Below, piece by piece: positions 32,990-41,125 of a stretch of 46,775 nucleotides of DNA. Position 1 is the stretch's first letter, and the number at the start of each line of letters is the position of its first letter. Source of the DNA: Falsigemmobacter faecalis (lineage in GTDB: Bacteria > Pseudomonadota > Alphaproteobacteria > Rhodobacterales > Rhodobacteraceae); NCBI RefSeq assembly GCF_003863335.1, contig NZ_RRAZ01000029.1, forward strand, positions 1-46,775, written 5' to 3'. Both the position numbers and the translations under genes were made by a program. A model generated the notes under the pieces. That model was not told the DNA's origin. It made no database searches and saw only the letters and a program-made list of their open reading frames with translations.

Positions 32990-34161
32990 AAAGTACGCTC
33001 CGCATTGGCGGGTGGGTTGCGCTCATAGTCTTCGACCATCGCGCGGAACTCCGACAGAAGGTCAGGCGGCGGCGGCGCAATCAGCCCGCTGTCGATGCCA
33101 CGAAGAATTTGCATGCGCATCCGGTGGAAAAAGGCCTGCGAGTTTTTCTTCACATAGGCTGTGCCGAAAAGCCGGTCCGCCGCAAGCGGGAAGCCCACAT
33201 TGAAGGGCCGCCGCAGCGCCACGGCTTTGACATGGGCCAGCGCCTGAGCGCGCCAGTCGGGCGAGCCGTCATAGCCCGCCAGCAGCGCCGCGCCGTCGCG
33301 GGCATGGTGTTCATCGGCATAAACGGCGTAATCGAGGGCAAGGCGCAGATCTTCGACCCCGGCCTCCTCCATGGCCTGCAGGAACTCCTGGCGGCGGATC
33401 ATGCCCTTCAGGCGCAGACCGCGCTCCATGAGACAGGTCGAGAAACCCACCTCGCCGTGTTTGATGGTATAGGATTTGTCGCTCGACATCCGGTAGCCCT
33501 GCCAGAAGGCCTGAAAAGCCTCACTGCGGGCAGCCGCGCCGGAGAAGAGGAAGAAATAGGACTCGAGCTGGCGGGTCTCAAAGCTTTCCGCGCCACTGGC
33601 GTCGCGGCGCAGCTTCTGGTCCTGGTTGAGGCCCAGGCCGTCAAGGCCCTCTGCCTCCAGCGCGGCCTCCATCTGCGCCAGCGGGTCGCCCTGAAAGGGG
33701 AACCAGACGCTGTCGTTCATGATGATCAGCCGGTCAGGCGTTACGCCCTGGCGGTTGAGAATGCGCAGGCCGTCACGGTAGCCGCCGAAGTCATAGCCGA
33801 AATTCGGCCGCTCCAGCACCTGCCAGCACAGGGCCGTCAGCCGCGCCAGATCGCCCTCTGGCAGCGGGGTGTTCAGCACCGCCAGCACCGCATAGCCGTG
33901 GCGGGTCAGATATTCGATGGTGTGAAAGATTGAGGCCGGAAGGCCGCGGGGCTGATAGATGACCAACAAAGCCACCTTCGGCCCCGGCAGAGCCGCGCCC
34001 GGGATCAGGCGGGTGGCCTGATCGAAATTGGCGTCATATTCCGCCAGCGTTTTATCATGGCGCAGCTGCCCCGGCAGCTGGCGCAACCGGCGCGGCAGAT
34101 CCTGCAGCTGAAAGACCAGGCGTTTCAGCTCACGTTTCACTTTCCAGAGGGGCAGAGCCAT
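32986..34161 (-). CDS. Rhamnan synthesis F (RgpF)-family glycan protein
   Basis: 391 residues. The family is predicted to be glycosyltransferase-like (GT-A-related fold), and its members sit in capsule, O-antigen or rhamnan loci. Diagnostic patterns are NFGYDFGGYRDGL, IIMNDSVWFPF and GLNQDQKL. A basic N-terminal helix without signal peptide suggests a cytosolic or membrane-associated protein. It lies between GT25 and neuC, overlapping neuC by four bases. The sugar specificity is unknown. Confidence 0.8.
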   Translation of the reverse strand: MALPLWKVKRELKRLVFQLQDLPRRLRQLPGQLRHDKTLAEYDANFDQATRLIPGAALPGPKVALLVIYQPRGLPASIFHTIEYLTRHGYAVLAVLNTPLPEGDLARLTALCWQVLERPNFGYDFGGYRDGLRILNRQGVTPDRLIIMNDSVWFPFQGDPLAQMEAALEAEGLDGLGLNQDQKLRRDASGAESFETRQLESYFFLFSGAAARSEAFQAFWQGYRMSSDKSYTIKHGEVGFSTCLMERGLRLKGMIRRQEFLQAMEEAGVEDLRLALDYAVYADEHHARDGAALLAGYDGSPDWRAQALAHVKAVALRRPFNVGFPLAADRLFGTAYVKKNSQAFFHRMRMQILRGIDSGLIAPPPPDLLSEFRAMVEDYERNPPANAERTL

Positions 34162-34166
34162 GGCGT

Positions 34167-34937
34167 TCAGATCCGCTTCAGCAGTTTGAATTTCAGCAGC
34201 ATGGCCAGCCTGCGCCCGTAATTGCCGCCGCGCATGGCATAATTGCGCCAGCGCTGGTGCTTTGGCGGCTTTTTCACCGCTTCAAAGTTGCGCCCGTTGA
34301 TGGTGCTGAGACCGCCGTCATCGACATGGCTGGGGAAAGGCTCCAGCCCCAGCAGGCGGAAATCATGCGCCCACCAGCGCGTCGCCTCATAATCGACCGG
34401 CAGCCGGATCGGCAGCACCCGGGCGACCAGCTTTTGCGCCAGAGCGCGGGTGATCAGATAGGCCCCGAAGCCCGTCGCCGGACCGAGATAGAGGTTGAAA
34501 TCATAGCCCCCGGCATTGAACTGCGTCACCGGCACTTTCGCGCGGATTTTATTCAGCTTCAGCATATCCCAGCGCGACTGCTGCGACAAAGCCACCTCAA
34601 GGGCGGCTTTGAAATCGTCGTGGAAGACGACATCATCCTCCATGACCAGCGCCACTTCGGCATCACTGGCCAGAAAGGCCTCCCAGACGCGCAGATGCGA
34701 CAGGAAGACCCCGATCTCTCCCGGCAGGATCTCGCGCGCCATCTGGCGGCAAAAGGCGGGCGCATCGACAAAGCGCCCGGCCAGTGACGCGTCCGCCCTG
34801 CCATCCACCCCGGAAAAGCGCGACACCGCGAAGGGCAGATCCAGCGCGGCAAGCCGCGCCTCCATCGCTTCGCGGCGCTCTGTCGAGCGGTCGAGGTTGA
34901 TATACCAGGCTGCAAGCCGCGTCAGATCATTACTCAC
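34167..34937 (-). CDS. Glycosyltransferase family 25
   Basis: 256 residues. GT25 enzymes of the LOS beta-galactosyltransferase type (LgtB/Lex1-like) decorate lipooligosaccharide. Patterns are WYINLDRSTERREAMEARL, GEIGVFLSHLRVWEAF, and VALVMEDDVVF with the Asp-Asp metal site. The GTG at 34937 is chosen because it overlaps the neuB stop as GTGA; the longer frame from 34952 is less likely. It lies between neuB and the RgpF-like gene. A sialylated galactose terminus is a common product of such loci, but this is inference only. Confidence 0.86.
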   Translation of the reverse strand: MSNDLTRLAAWYINLDRSTERREAMEARLAALDLPFAVSRFSGVDGRADASLAGRFVDAPAFCRQMAREILPGEIGVFLSHLRVWEAFLASDAEVALVMEDDVVFHDDFKAALEVALSQQSRWDMLKLNKIRAKVPVTQFNAGGYDFNLYLGPATGFGAYLITRALAQKLVARVLPIRLPVDYEATRWWAHDFRLLGLEPFPSHVDDGGLSTINGRNFEAVKKPPKHQRWRNYAMRGGNYGRRLAMLLKFKLLKRI

Positions 34938-35974
34938 GCCAGATCCGCCCACTTCAGCTGGGTGTTGCGGGTGACCGCGCGGGTCAGGCGCTTGCCCACC
35001 ACCTGGTCAAACTCATAGGCCGGGATTTCGCCCGAGCCGGGGCGGCGGGCCCAGATATCGGCCTCAGTGATCACATGGCCCTCGGGCAGGTCTTTATCCG
35101 CCACGACCGAGCCACGGGCGAAGCGGTAGACGTCTTCCTCCGGCGCGGTGCGCTGTTTGGGGTTATTGGCCGCGATCCAGATCTCTTTTGAGCGGTCGAC
35201 CAGGTGGCGCAGCTCAGACGGGTCCATCGAATTGATGATATCGGGACCCTTGCGGTAGCGGGTGTCGGTGTAATGCCGCTCCAGGATCGAGGCCCCCAGC
35301 GCGACCGAGGCCAGCGCCATCTCCGGCCCGATCGAGTGATCCGAGAAGCCCACAACCGCATTGGGGAAGGCCTCTTTCAGATCGCTCACGCCCTTCAGAG
35401 AGACAATCTCGGGCGGCGAGGGATAGAGGTTGGTGCATTCCAGCAGCGCATATTCAATGCCCGCATCTTCCAGGATCTGCACCGAGGCCCGCACCGAGTC
35501 GATGGTCTGCATGCCGGTCGACAGGATCACCGGTTTGCCCTTGGACGCGATGTGGCGGATCAGCGGCAGGTTATCCGCCTCTCCCGAGCCGATCTTATAG
35601 GCCGGCACGTCGAGCGTTTCGAGGAACTCACAGGCTGCGCGCGAAAACGGCGTCGAGATCCAGATCATGCCCAGCTCTTCGCAGTACCGCTTCAGCTCGG
35701 CTTCTTCGTCGAGGGTCAGGGTGTTGCGCTGCATCACCTCCCAGATCGAGACATCGGCATTCGGCGGGAAGATCGATTTCGCCTCCTCCGTCATCTCATC
35801 TTCGATGATATGGGTCTGATGCTTGATCATCTCACACCCCGCGAGAGCCGCCAGGCGGGCCATCTCTTTGGCGACCGAGAGGTCCCCGCCGTGGTTGATG
35901 CCGATCTCGGCGATCACGAGCGGCGGAAAGTCCGGGCCGATACCACGGCCAGCGATGGTGATGTTGCGGGGCAT
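34934..35974 (-). CDS. neuB: N-acetylneuraminate synthase (NeuB family)
   Basis: 346 residues. It condenses phosphoenolpyruvate with ManNAc, or a related hexosamine, to give a nonulosonic acid. The TIM-barrel part has VIAEIGINHGGDLSVAKEM, IKHQTHIIEDEMTEEAK, STPFSRAACEFLE and YKIGSGEADNLPL. The C-terminal SAF (antifreeze-like) domain (about 285-346) ends NTQLKWADLA. The IKHQTHI...DEM pattern resembles the sialic-acid branch rather than the legionaminate or pseudaminate branches, from memory of Campylobacter NeuB1. The ATG at 35974 has GGGAGAG upstream. It heads the minus-strand glycan operon. Confidence 0.92.
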   Translation of the reverse strand: MPRNITIAGRGIGPDFPPLVIAEIGINHGGDLSVAKEMARLAALAGCEMIKHQTHIIEDEMTEEAKSIFPPNADVSIWEVMQRNTLTLDEEAELKRYCEELGMIWISTPFSRAACEFLETLDVPAYKIGSGEADNLPLIRHIASKGKPVILSTGMQTIDSVRASVQILEDAGIEYALLECTNLYPSPPEIVSLKGVSDLKEAFPNAVVGFSDHSIGPEMALASVALGASILERHYTDTRYRKGPDIINSMDPSELRHLVDRSKEIWIAANNPKQRTAPEEDVYRFARGSVVADKDLPEGHVITEADIWARRPGSGEIPAYEFDQVVGKRLTRAVTRNTQLKWADLA

Positions 35975-36166
35975 TTGGCTCTCCCGGAGCATGTGAACCT
36001 GTCAGATTTCTGCTGCCCCATGACGCCCTGGCTGTCAAGAAGACCCCCGGCCCCTTCCCCTGCGCAGGCGGAAACCCGATATAGGGGGAAACGGCCAACC
36101 CTCGCCTCCGGCTCCCGCCTGAGGTAGATCACAGGGAAACGGGCTGCGCTCAGAAAGGATCAGAAC

Positions 36167-37138
36167 ATGTCGGGAACCGATCCGGAAACGGCCTCGCGCC
36201 TTGTCGCGCAGCGCGTGCTGCGGGTGGAAGCCGCCGCACTTGAGCGGCTGGCCGCGGAGCTGCCTGCGGATTTCGCGGGCGCGGTGCAGATGATCCTGAA
36301 TGCAAAGGGGCGTCTGATCGTCTCGGGCATGGGGAAATCGGGCCATATCGGCAAGAAGATCGCGGCGACCCTCGCCTCGACCGGCACGCCCTCGTTCTTT
36401 GTGCATCCGGCAGAGGCCAGCCACGGCGATCTGGGGATGGTGACGCCGGATGATCTGTGTCTGATGATCTCGAACTCGGGCGAAACCTCAGAGCTGGGGG
36501 ATCTGATTGCGCATTGTAAGCGCTTTTCCGTGCCGATCATCGGCATCAGCCGGGTGGCGGGCAGCACGCTGATGACGGCGGCGACTTTGCGCCTTCTGCT
36601 GCCCGATGCGCCCGAGGCCTGTTCCATCGGCATGGCGCCCACCACCTCGACCACGCTGACGCTGGCGCTTGGCGATGCGCTGGCGGTGGCGCTGATGGAG
36701 GCGCGCGCCTTCCGGCCCGATCAGTTCCGCACCTATCACCCGGGCGGCAAGCTGGGCGCGCGTCTGGCCACCGTGGCGCAGCTGATGCACCGCGAAGCGC
36801 CGCTGCCGCTGGTCACAAAGGCCACCCCCATGCAGGAGGTCATTCTGGAGATGACCGCGCGGGGCTATGGCATCGCGGGGGTGCTGGATGAGGCCGGACG
36901 CCTTTGCGGCGTGATCTCAGACGGCGACCTGCGGCGCAATATCGCGGGGCTTTTTGATTTGAGCGCCGGTGAGGTGGCGACGAAAGGCCCTGTCACCGTG
37001 ACCCCCGGCCAGCTTGCGGCAGAGGCCCTTGCGGTGATGAATGCCCGCAAGATCACCGCGCTTTTTGCCACCGATGCGGATGCAAAACCGCTTGGTATCC
37101 TCCATATCCATGACTGCCTGCGCGCAGGCGTTGCGTGA
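36167..37138 (+). CDS. kdsD: Arabinose-5-phosphate isomerase (KdsD/KpsF family)
   Basis: 323 residues. It converts ribulose 5-phosphate to arabinose 5-phosphate, the first Kdo precursor. The SIS domain (about 35-170) has VSGMGKSGHIGKKIAATL, SNSGETSE and the MAPTTSTTLTLALGDALA block. Two CBS domains (about 205-320) follow, as in full-length KdsD/KpsF. It is first of kdsD-kdsA-kdsB and divergent from neuB. AAAGGA is visible 11 bp before the ATG. It cannot be told apart from KpsF by sequence alone. Confidence 0.92.
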   Translation: MSGTDPETASRLVAQRVLRVEAAALERLAAELPADFAGAVQMILNAKGRLIVSGMGKSGHIGKKIAATLASTGTPSFFVHPAEASHGDLGMVTPDDLCLMISNSGETSELGDLIAHCKRFSVPIIGISRVAGSTLMTAATLRLLLPDAPEACSIGMAPTTSTTLTLALGDALAVALMEARAFRPDQFRTYHPGGKLGARLATVAQLMHREAPLPLVTKATPMQEVILEMTARGYGIAGVLDEAGRLCGVISDGDLRRNIAGLFDLSAGEVATKGPVTVTPGQLAAEALAVMNARKITALFATDADAKPLGILHIHDCLRAGVA

Positions 37139-37156
37139 GCCCTGAAAGGACCCGCT

Positions 37157-37984
37157 ATGACCCCTCAGACCGTTCAGATCCGCGACATCACCATTGGCGC
37201 GGACAATCCGATCTCGCTGATCACCGGCCCCTGCCAGCTGGAAAGCTATGACCACGCCCGCATGATGTGCGAGCGGATCCTGGAGGCCTGTGCCCCCACC
37301 GGCACGAAGTTCATCTTCAAGGCCAGCTACGACAAGGCCAACCGCTCCTCCATCAAAACCCAGCGCGGTCTGGGGATGGAAAAGGGCCTCGAAATCCTGG
37401 CCCGTATCCGCGACGAATTTGGCGTCCCGGTGCTGACCGATGTGCATGAGCCCTCGCATTGCGCCCCGGCGGCTGAGGTCTGCGAAGTGCTGCAGATCCC
37501 GGCGTTCCTCTGCCGTCAGACCGATCTGCTGCTGGCCGCAGGCGAGACCGGCCGCGCGATCAATATCAAAAAGGGCCAGTTCCTGGCGCCCTGGGATATG
37601 AAAAACGTCGCGGAAAAGGTGGAAAGCACCGGCAACCGCAAGATCATGCTTTGCGAGCGCGGCACCTCTTTTGGCTATAACACGCTGGTCACCGACTTCC
37701 GGGGCATGCCGACCATGGCGCAGACCGGCTGGCCGGTGGTCTTTGACGCCACCCATTCGGTGCAGCAGCCGGGTGGCTTGGGCGGCTCTTCGGGCGGGCA
37801 GCGCGAATTTGCCCCGGTGCTGGCGCGGGCGGCCTGCGCGGTGGGCGTCTCGGCGCTGTTCATTGAGACCCATGAGGATCCGGACAATGCCCCCTCGGAC
37901 GGGCCGAATATGATCCCGATTGAGCAGATGGGCGCTCTGATCGCCAATCTGCGCGCCTTTGATGCCCTGGCGAAGGGGATCTGA
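37157..37984 (+). CDS. kdsA: 3-deoxy-8-phosphooctulonate synthase, metal-dependent class
   Basis: 275 residues. It joins arabinose 5-phosphate and phosphoenolpyruvate to Kdo 8-phosphate. [17 protein letters not shown] is the diagnostic block. [11 protein letters not shown] carries the Cys that marks the metal-dependent class (the metal-free E. coli enzyme has Asn there). The other metal-ligand regions [23 protein letters not shown] are present. The start is preceded by GAAAGGA. It sits 18 bp after kdsD and three bases before kdsB. Confidence 0.95.
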   Translation: MTPQTVQIRDITIGADNPISLITGPCQLESYDHARMMCERILEACAPTGTKFIFKASYDKANRSSIKTQRGLGMEKGLEILARIRDEFGVPVLTDVHEPSHCAPAAEVCEVLQIPAFLCRQTDLLLAAGETGRAINIKKGQFLAPWDMKNVAEKVESTGNRKIMLCERGTSFGYNTLVTDFRGMPTMAQTGWPVVFDATHSVQQPGGLGGSSGGQREFAPVLARAACAVGVSALFIETHEDPDNAPSDGPNMIPIEQMGALIANLRAFDALAKGI

Positions 37985-37987
37985 GCC

Positions 37988-38803
37988 ATGGCTGATATCG
38001 CGATCATCATTCCGGCCCGCTATGCTTCAACCCGCTATCCGGCGAAGCCGCTGGCGACGCTGAAGGGGGCCTCGGGCGTGGCGCGCACGCTGCTGGAACG
38101 CTCTGTCATGGCCGGGCGCAAGGCGGTTGAGGAGTTCGGCGGCGATGTGGCGCTTTATGTGGCGACCGACGACGCCCGCATCGCCGATGAGGCTGCGCGG
38201 ATCGGGGCTGAGGTCATCATGACCTCAGAGGCCTGCCGCAACGGCACCGAGCGCGTCTCTGAGGCGCTGAAAAACGCCGGGATCGCGCCGAAGATCGTGG
38301 TGAACCTGCAGGGCGATGCGCCGCTGACGCCGCCGCATTTTGTGACCGCCCTGATCCGCACCATGATCGACGAGCCGGAGTGCCGGATGGCGACCCCGGT
38401 GCTGCGCTGTGACGCCGAGGCCGTGCAGAATTTCATCAATGACCGCGCCCATGGCCGGGTCGGCGCGACCACGGTGGTCTCAAACCAATTGGGCCAGGCG
38501 CTTTACTTCTCAAAAGAGGTGATCCCCTTCACCAATGGCAAGGGTGTGGTCAACGGCGAGGTGCCGGTCTTTCACCACGTCGGGCTTTATGCCTATCGCC
38601 CCGAGGCGCTGGCGGCCTATATGTCCTGGGAGCCGGGGCCGCTCGAGACCCTTGAGGGGCTGGAGCAGCTGCGGTTTCTGGAGAACGGCCATCCCATTCG
38701 CACGGTTGAGGTTTCGGCCCCTGGTGCGGCCTTCTGGGAGCTGAACAACCCCTCCGATGTGCCGCTGATTGAGGGCTATCTGGCGCGGATGGGGATGGAG
38801 TGA
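37988..38803 (+). CDS. kdsB: 3-deoxy-manno-octulosonate cytidylyltransferase
   Basis: 271 residues. It makes CMP-Kdo from Kdo and CTP. Motifs are IIPARYASTRYPAKPLATL at the CTP site, VATDDARIADEA, VVNLQGDAPL and the C-terminal NNPSDVPLIEGYLARMG. It is slightly longer than E. coli KdsB (248 residues), with a short insert near 215-245. It is the last of the three-gene Kdo set, and a terminator follows. The CMP-Kdo would feed the two WaaA-like transferases of the divergent operon. Confidence 0.95.
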   Translation: MADIAIIIPARYASTRYPAKPLATLKGASGVARTLLERSVMAGRKAVEEFGGDVALYVATDDARIADEAARIGAEVIMTSEACRNGTERVSEALKNAGIAPKIVVNLQGDAPLTPPHFVTALIRTMIDEPECRMATPVLRCDAEAVQNFINDRAHGRVGATTVVSNQLGQALYFSKEVIPFTNGKGVVNGEVPVFHHVGLYAYRPEALAAYMSWEPGPLETLEGLEQLRFLENGHPIRTVEVSAPGAAFWELNNPSDVPLIEGYLARMGME

Positions 38804-38856
38804 TCCCCGCGCGCGGCGCAGGTCAGATCCGCAGATTCCGCCATTGAACCAAAGCG

Positions 38857-38891
38857 CGCTCCGGGGTCTGAAAGGCCCCGGAGCGTTTCAC
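38857..38891 (+). terminator. Terminator after kdsB
   Basis: CGCTCCGGGG, loop TCTGAAAGG, then CCCCGGAGCG, followed by TTTCACTTT. It has a strong stem with an imperfect T-run and separates the kds genes from the next SDR. Confidence 0.75.
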
Positions 38892-38907
38892 TTTCTGGGA
38901 GGATCTG

Positions 38908-39696
38908 ATGAGCGACTGGCTGGGACTGGCGGGCAAAACCGTGGCTGTGACCGGGGCATTGGGCGGCATTGGCCGGGCCATCACGCGGGCCTTTCTGGAG
39001 GCAGGCGTCAATGTGCTGCTGATCGACCGCAAACCGGCGGATGAGACAGAGGCCATGGCGGAATTTGCCGGCAAACCGGCGCGCTTTGCGGCTGCCGATG
39101 TCAGCGACAAAGCCTCGCTGGAGGCGGCTTTCGCGCTTGGGCGGGAGGCTTTTGGCGCGATTGATCTTCTGGTCAATAATGCCGCCATGTCGAACCCGGC
39201 GCCGCTGCGCGAACTGAGCATGGAGGCCTTTGAGCGCCAGATGCAGGTCAATGTGGGCGGCTATCTGCTTTGCGCCCAGGTCTATCTGGCGCAGCGCCCG
39301 GAGGGCGGCGGCTCGATCGTGAATATCGCCTCGATCGCGGGGCGCAATGCGCAGCTGAATTCGGGTGGCTATGCCTGTGGCAAGGCGGCCATTTTGATGC
39401 TGAGCCAGCAGATGGCGCTGGAATGGGGGCCGGAGGGCCTGCGGGTCAATTCGGTGAGCCCGGGGCTTTTCGTGACGCCGCTGACGAAGCATTTTTACGA
39501 AGATCCGGCAGATCGCCAGCGCCGCGAAGAGGTGGTGCCGCTGCGCCGGGTCGGCGATCCGAAAGATCTGGCGGATGCGGTGGTTTACCTCTCATCCTCG
39601 CGGGCAGCTTATGTGAACGGTGCTGAGATCATCGTGGATGGCGGCTTTTCGCAGACTTTGATGAGCCATATCCCCCGGCCCTATCATAAGAGATAA
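38908..39696 (+). CDS. Short-chain dehydrogenase/reductase
   Basis: 262 residues, classical SDR. The coenzyme motif TGALGGIG is at 15-22, NNAAMS at about 90-95, catalytic Ser142 in NIASIAG, and Tyr155/Lys159 in YACGK. The C-terminus ends GAEIIVDGGFSQTLMSH. GGGAGG precedes the ATG. It stands alone after the kdsB terminator. It resembles generic 3-ketoacyl/sugar-alcohol dehydrogenase SDRs, and the substrate cannot be inferred from neighbours. Confidence 0.86.
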   Translation: MSDWLGLAGKTVAVTGALGGIGRAITRAFLEAGVNVLLIDRKPADETEAMAEFAGKPARFAAADVSDKASLEAAFALGREAFGAIDLLVNNAAMSNPAPLRELSMEAFERQMQVNVGGYLLCAQVYLAQRPEGGGSIVNIASIAGRNAQLNSGGYACGKAAILMLSQQMALEWGPEGLRVNSVSPGLFVTPLTKHFYEDPADRQRREEVVPLRRVGDPKDLADAVVYLSSSRAAYVNGAEIIVDGGFSQTLMSHIPRPYHKR

Positions 39697-39726
39697 ACAC
39701 CGGCGGGGGTCTGCGCCTGTGGCAGG

Positions 39727-39750
39727 CCCCGGGGGCTGACGGCCCCCGGA
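39727..39750. terminator. GC-rich hairpin after SDR
   Basis: CCGGGGGC-TGACG-GCCCCCGG lies 31 bp after the SDR stop and directly before the second intergenic repeat. It has no T-run of its own. It may act with the following element. Confidence 0.45.
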
Positions 39751-39791
39751 CCCCCGTGAGTATTTCTAAAAAGCCAAAAGCCGCAGGCGGG
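39747..39791. repeat. Intergenic repeat unit, copy 2
   Basis: CCGGACCCCC, then GTGAGTATTTCTAAAAAGCC, then AAAAGCCGCAGGCGG. It nearly repeats 25101-25149, again between two convergent genes and just after a GC-rich hairpin. Confidence 0.6.
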
Positions 39792-39806
39792 AGCGCTGCG
39801 GCTTTT
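39776..39806 (-). terminator. Terminator between SDR and TctC genes
   Basis: AAAAGCCGCAG-N9-CTGCGGCTTTT: a 7-bp GC stem flanked by A- and T-runs lies between the convergent genes, so it can stop transcription in either direction. Part of it overlaps the intergenic repeat. Confidence 0.75.
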
Positions 39807-39830
39807 GTTGATCTGTTTGTCGCGCGCAGC

Positions 39831-40802
39831 TTAGTCGAGCTTCAGGCCCCGGGCCTCAATGACGGCACCGAACTGCTCTTTATCAGCGGCAAGCTGGTCG
39901 TCCATGACCGAAGGCGCGCCGCCGACTTTGAACTGGCCGATCTTGTCGAGGAACTCGAGGGTCGAGGGCTGCTGCAGCACTTTGTCGAGGGCCGCGTTGA
40001 TCTGGGTGACGAGCGCGTCATCCATGCCTTTGGGGGCGAAGATGCCGGTCCAGAAGGAGGTGGTGATCTGCGGGTAGCCAAGCTCTTTGAAGGTCGGCAC
40101 CTCCGAGAGGCGCTCCATGCGCTCATCCCGGGCGAGGGCCAGCATCTTCATGGTGCCGGCCTGGATCTGGCCCAGAACGCCGAGCGGCGAGGAGACGGTG
40201 AAATCGACCTGACCGCCGAGGATGTCACGGACCTCTTCCGAGGTGGCTTTGTAGGAGACTTCGGTGAGTTTGAAGCCGAATTCCTGCTGCAGGATCGCGC
40301 CGAAGACCTGGCTCAGCGAGCCGGGGCCGAAGGTGCCGAAGCGCAGCGGTTTGTCGGAGGATTTTGCGCGGGCGACAAACTCTTCGAAGGTATTGAGCCC
40401 GGAGGCCGTCGGCACCGTTACGGCCAGCGGGCCGTTCGAGATATATGAGACCGATTTGAAGTCTTCGAGTTTGAAGGGCACGCTTTTGCGCATCATCACA
40501 TTGAGCGACAGCGGGCCGGTGCCGCCGACGAAGAGCGTGTTATTGGGCTGGCGGGTGCCGGCCACATATTGCGCACCGATGATGCCGTTTGCGCCCGGCT
40601 TATTGTCGACGAGGAACGAGCGGCCCAGCTCTTTTGAGAGGCCGTCTGCGAGCACGCGCGAAATGCCGTCGATGCCGCTGCCGGCCGAATAGGGCACGAT
40701 CAGCGTGATCGGATCATTCGAGGCCAGCGCCAGGCCCGAGGTCAGCGGCAGGGCGGCGAGGGCAGAGAGACCGCCGAGGATGGCGCGACGTTGAATATTC
40801 AT
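39831..40802 (-). CDS. Tripartite tricarboxylate transporter (TctC/Bug family) substrate-binding protein, orphan
   Basis: 323 residues. An N-terminal export signal MNIQRRAILGGLSALAALPL with a twin-arginine pair and cleavage near LALA is consistent with secretion to the periplasm. The Bug-family blocks are ITLIVPYSAGSGIDGISR, NKPGANGIIGAQYVA and the PTFKELGYP segment. TctC proteins hand carboxylates to TctA-TctB membrane subunits, which are absent here, as is common for Bug proteins. The ligand is unknown. Confidence 0.88.
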   Translation of the reverse strand: MNIQRRAILGGLSALAALPLTSGLALASNDPITLIVPYSAGSGIDGISRVLADGLSKELGRSFLVDNKPGANGIIGAQYVAGTRQPNNTLFVGGTGPLSLNVMMRKSVPFKLEDFKSVSYISNGPLAVTVPTASGLNTFEEFVARAKSSDKPLRFGTFGPGSLSQVFGAILQQEFGFKLTEVSYKATSEEVRDILGGQVDFTVSSPLGVLGQIQAGTMKMLALARDERMERLSEVPTFKELGYPQITTSFWTGIFAPKGMDDALVTQINAALDKVLQQPSTLEFLDKIGQFKVGGAPSVMDDQLAADKEQFGAVIEARGLKLD

Positions 40803-41074
40803 GAGGGATCCTCCCAGATCTCAGTTGCGCGAGGTTAGCGGGCGATTTCAAAGGGGTATAGCGGACGCGCCGCAGAACAGTTCTGCACCCGGGCGCAGTT
40901 ATCCCGCAGGGTGGAATTATTTCCTGTAAAAGCACGCCGGAGGCCTGGCCTGTTCCGGGCGGATGTCAGGGACGCTGCGTCACGCCGGCCGGTCCCTTCT
41001 GCGCGGGGCGCAGGATTTTTTCGCCGTCCCGGTGGCTGCAGGTGAGAAAGCGGCCTCTCCGGGCTGGAAATGCG
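40803..41074. other. Intergenic region upstream of the TctC gene
   Basis: The 323-bp gap between the tctC-like start and the ade stop includes this stretch and the hairpin at 41075-41099. The stretch should hold the promoter of the TctC gene, but no confident -35/-10 or operator is visible. Short frames here do not look like genes. Confidence 0.5.
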
Positions 41075-41099
41075 CAGGCCCGGCGCTTTACCGGGCCTG
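41075..41099 (-). terminator. Hairpin downstream of adenine deaminase
   Basis: CAGGCCCGG-CGCTTTA-CCGGGCCTG: a 9-bp perfect stem 27 bp after the ade stop. It lacks a T-run on the minus strand, so it is a terminator or 3'-stabiliser candidate. Confidence 0.55.
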
Positions 41100-41125
41100 A
41101 CGCGTGGGCGAATCTCTGTCAGAGA

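Noticed and set aside
36000-36166. A small RNA or riboswitch between neuB and kdsD
   Set aside because: Only weak, poorly paired hairpins are visible and no known riboswitch core. The gap is adequately explained as a divergent promoter region.
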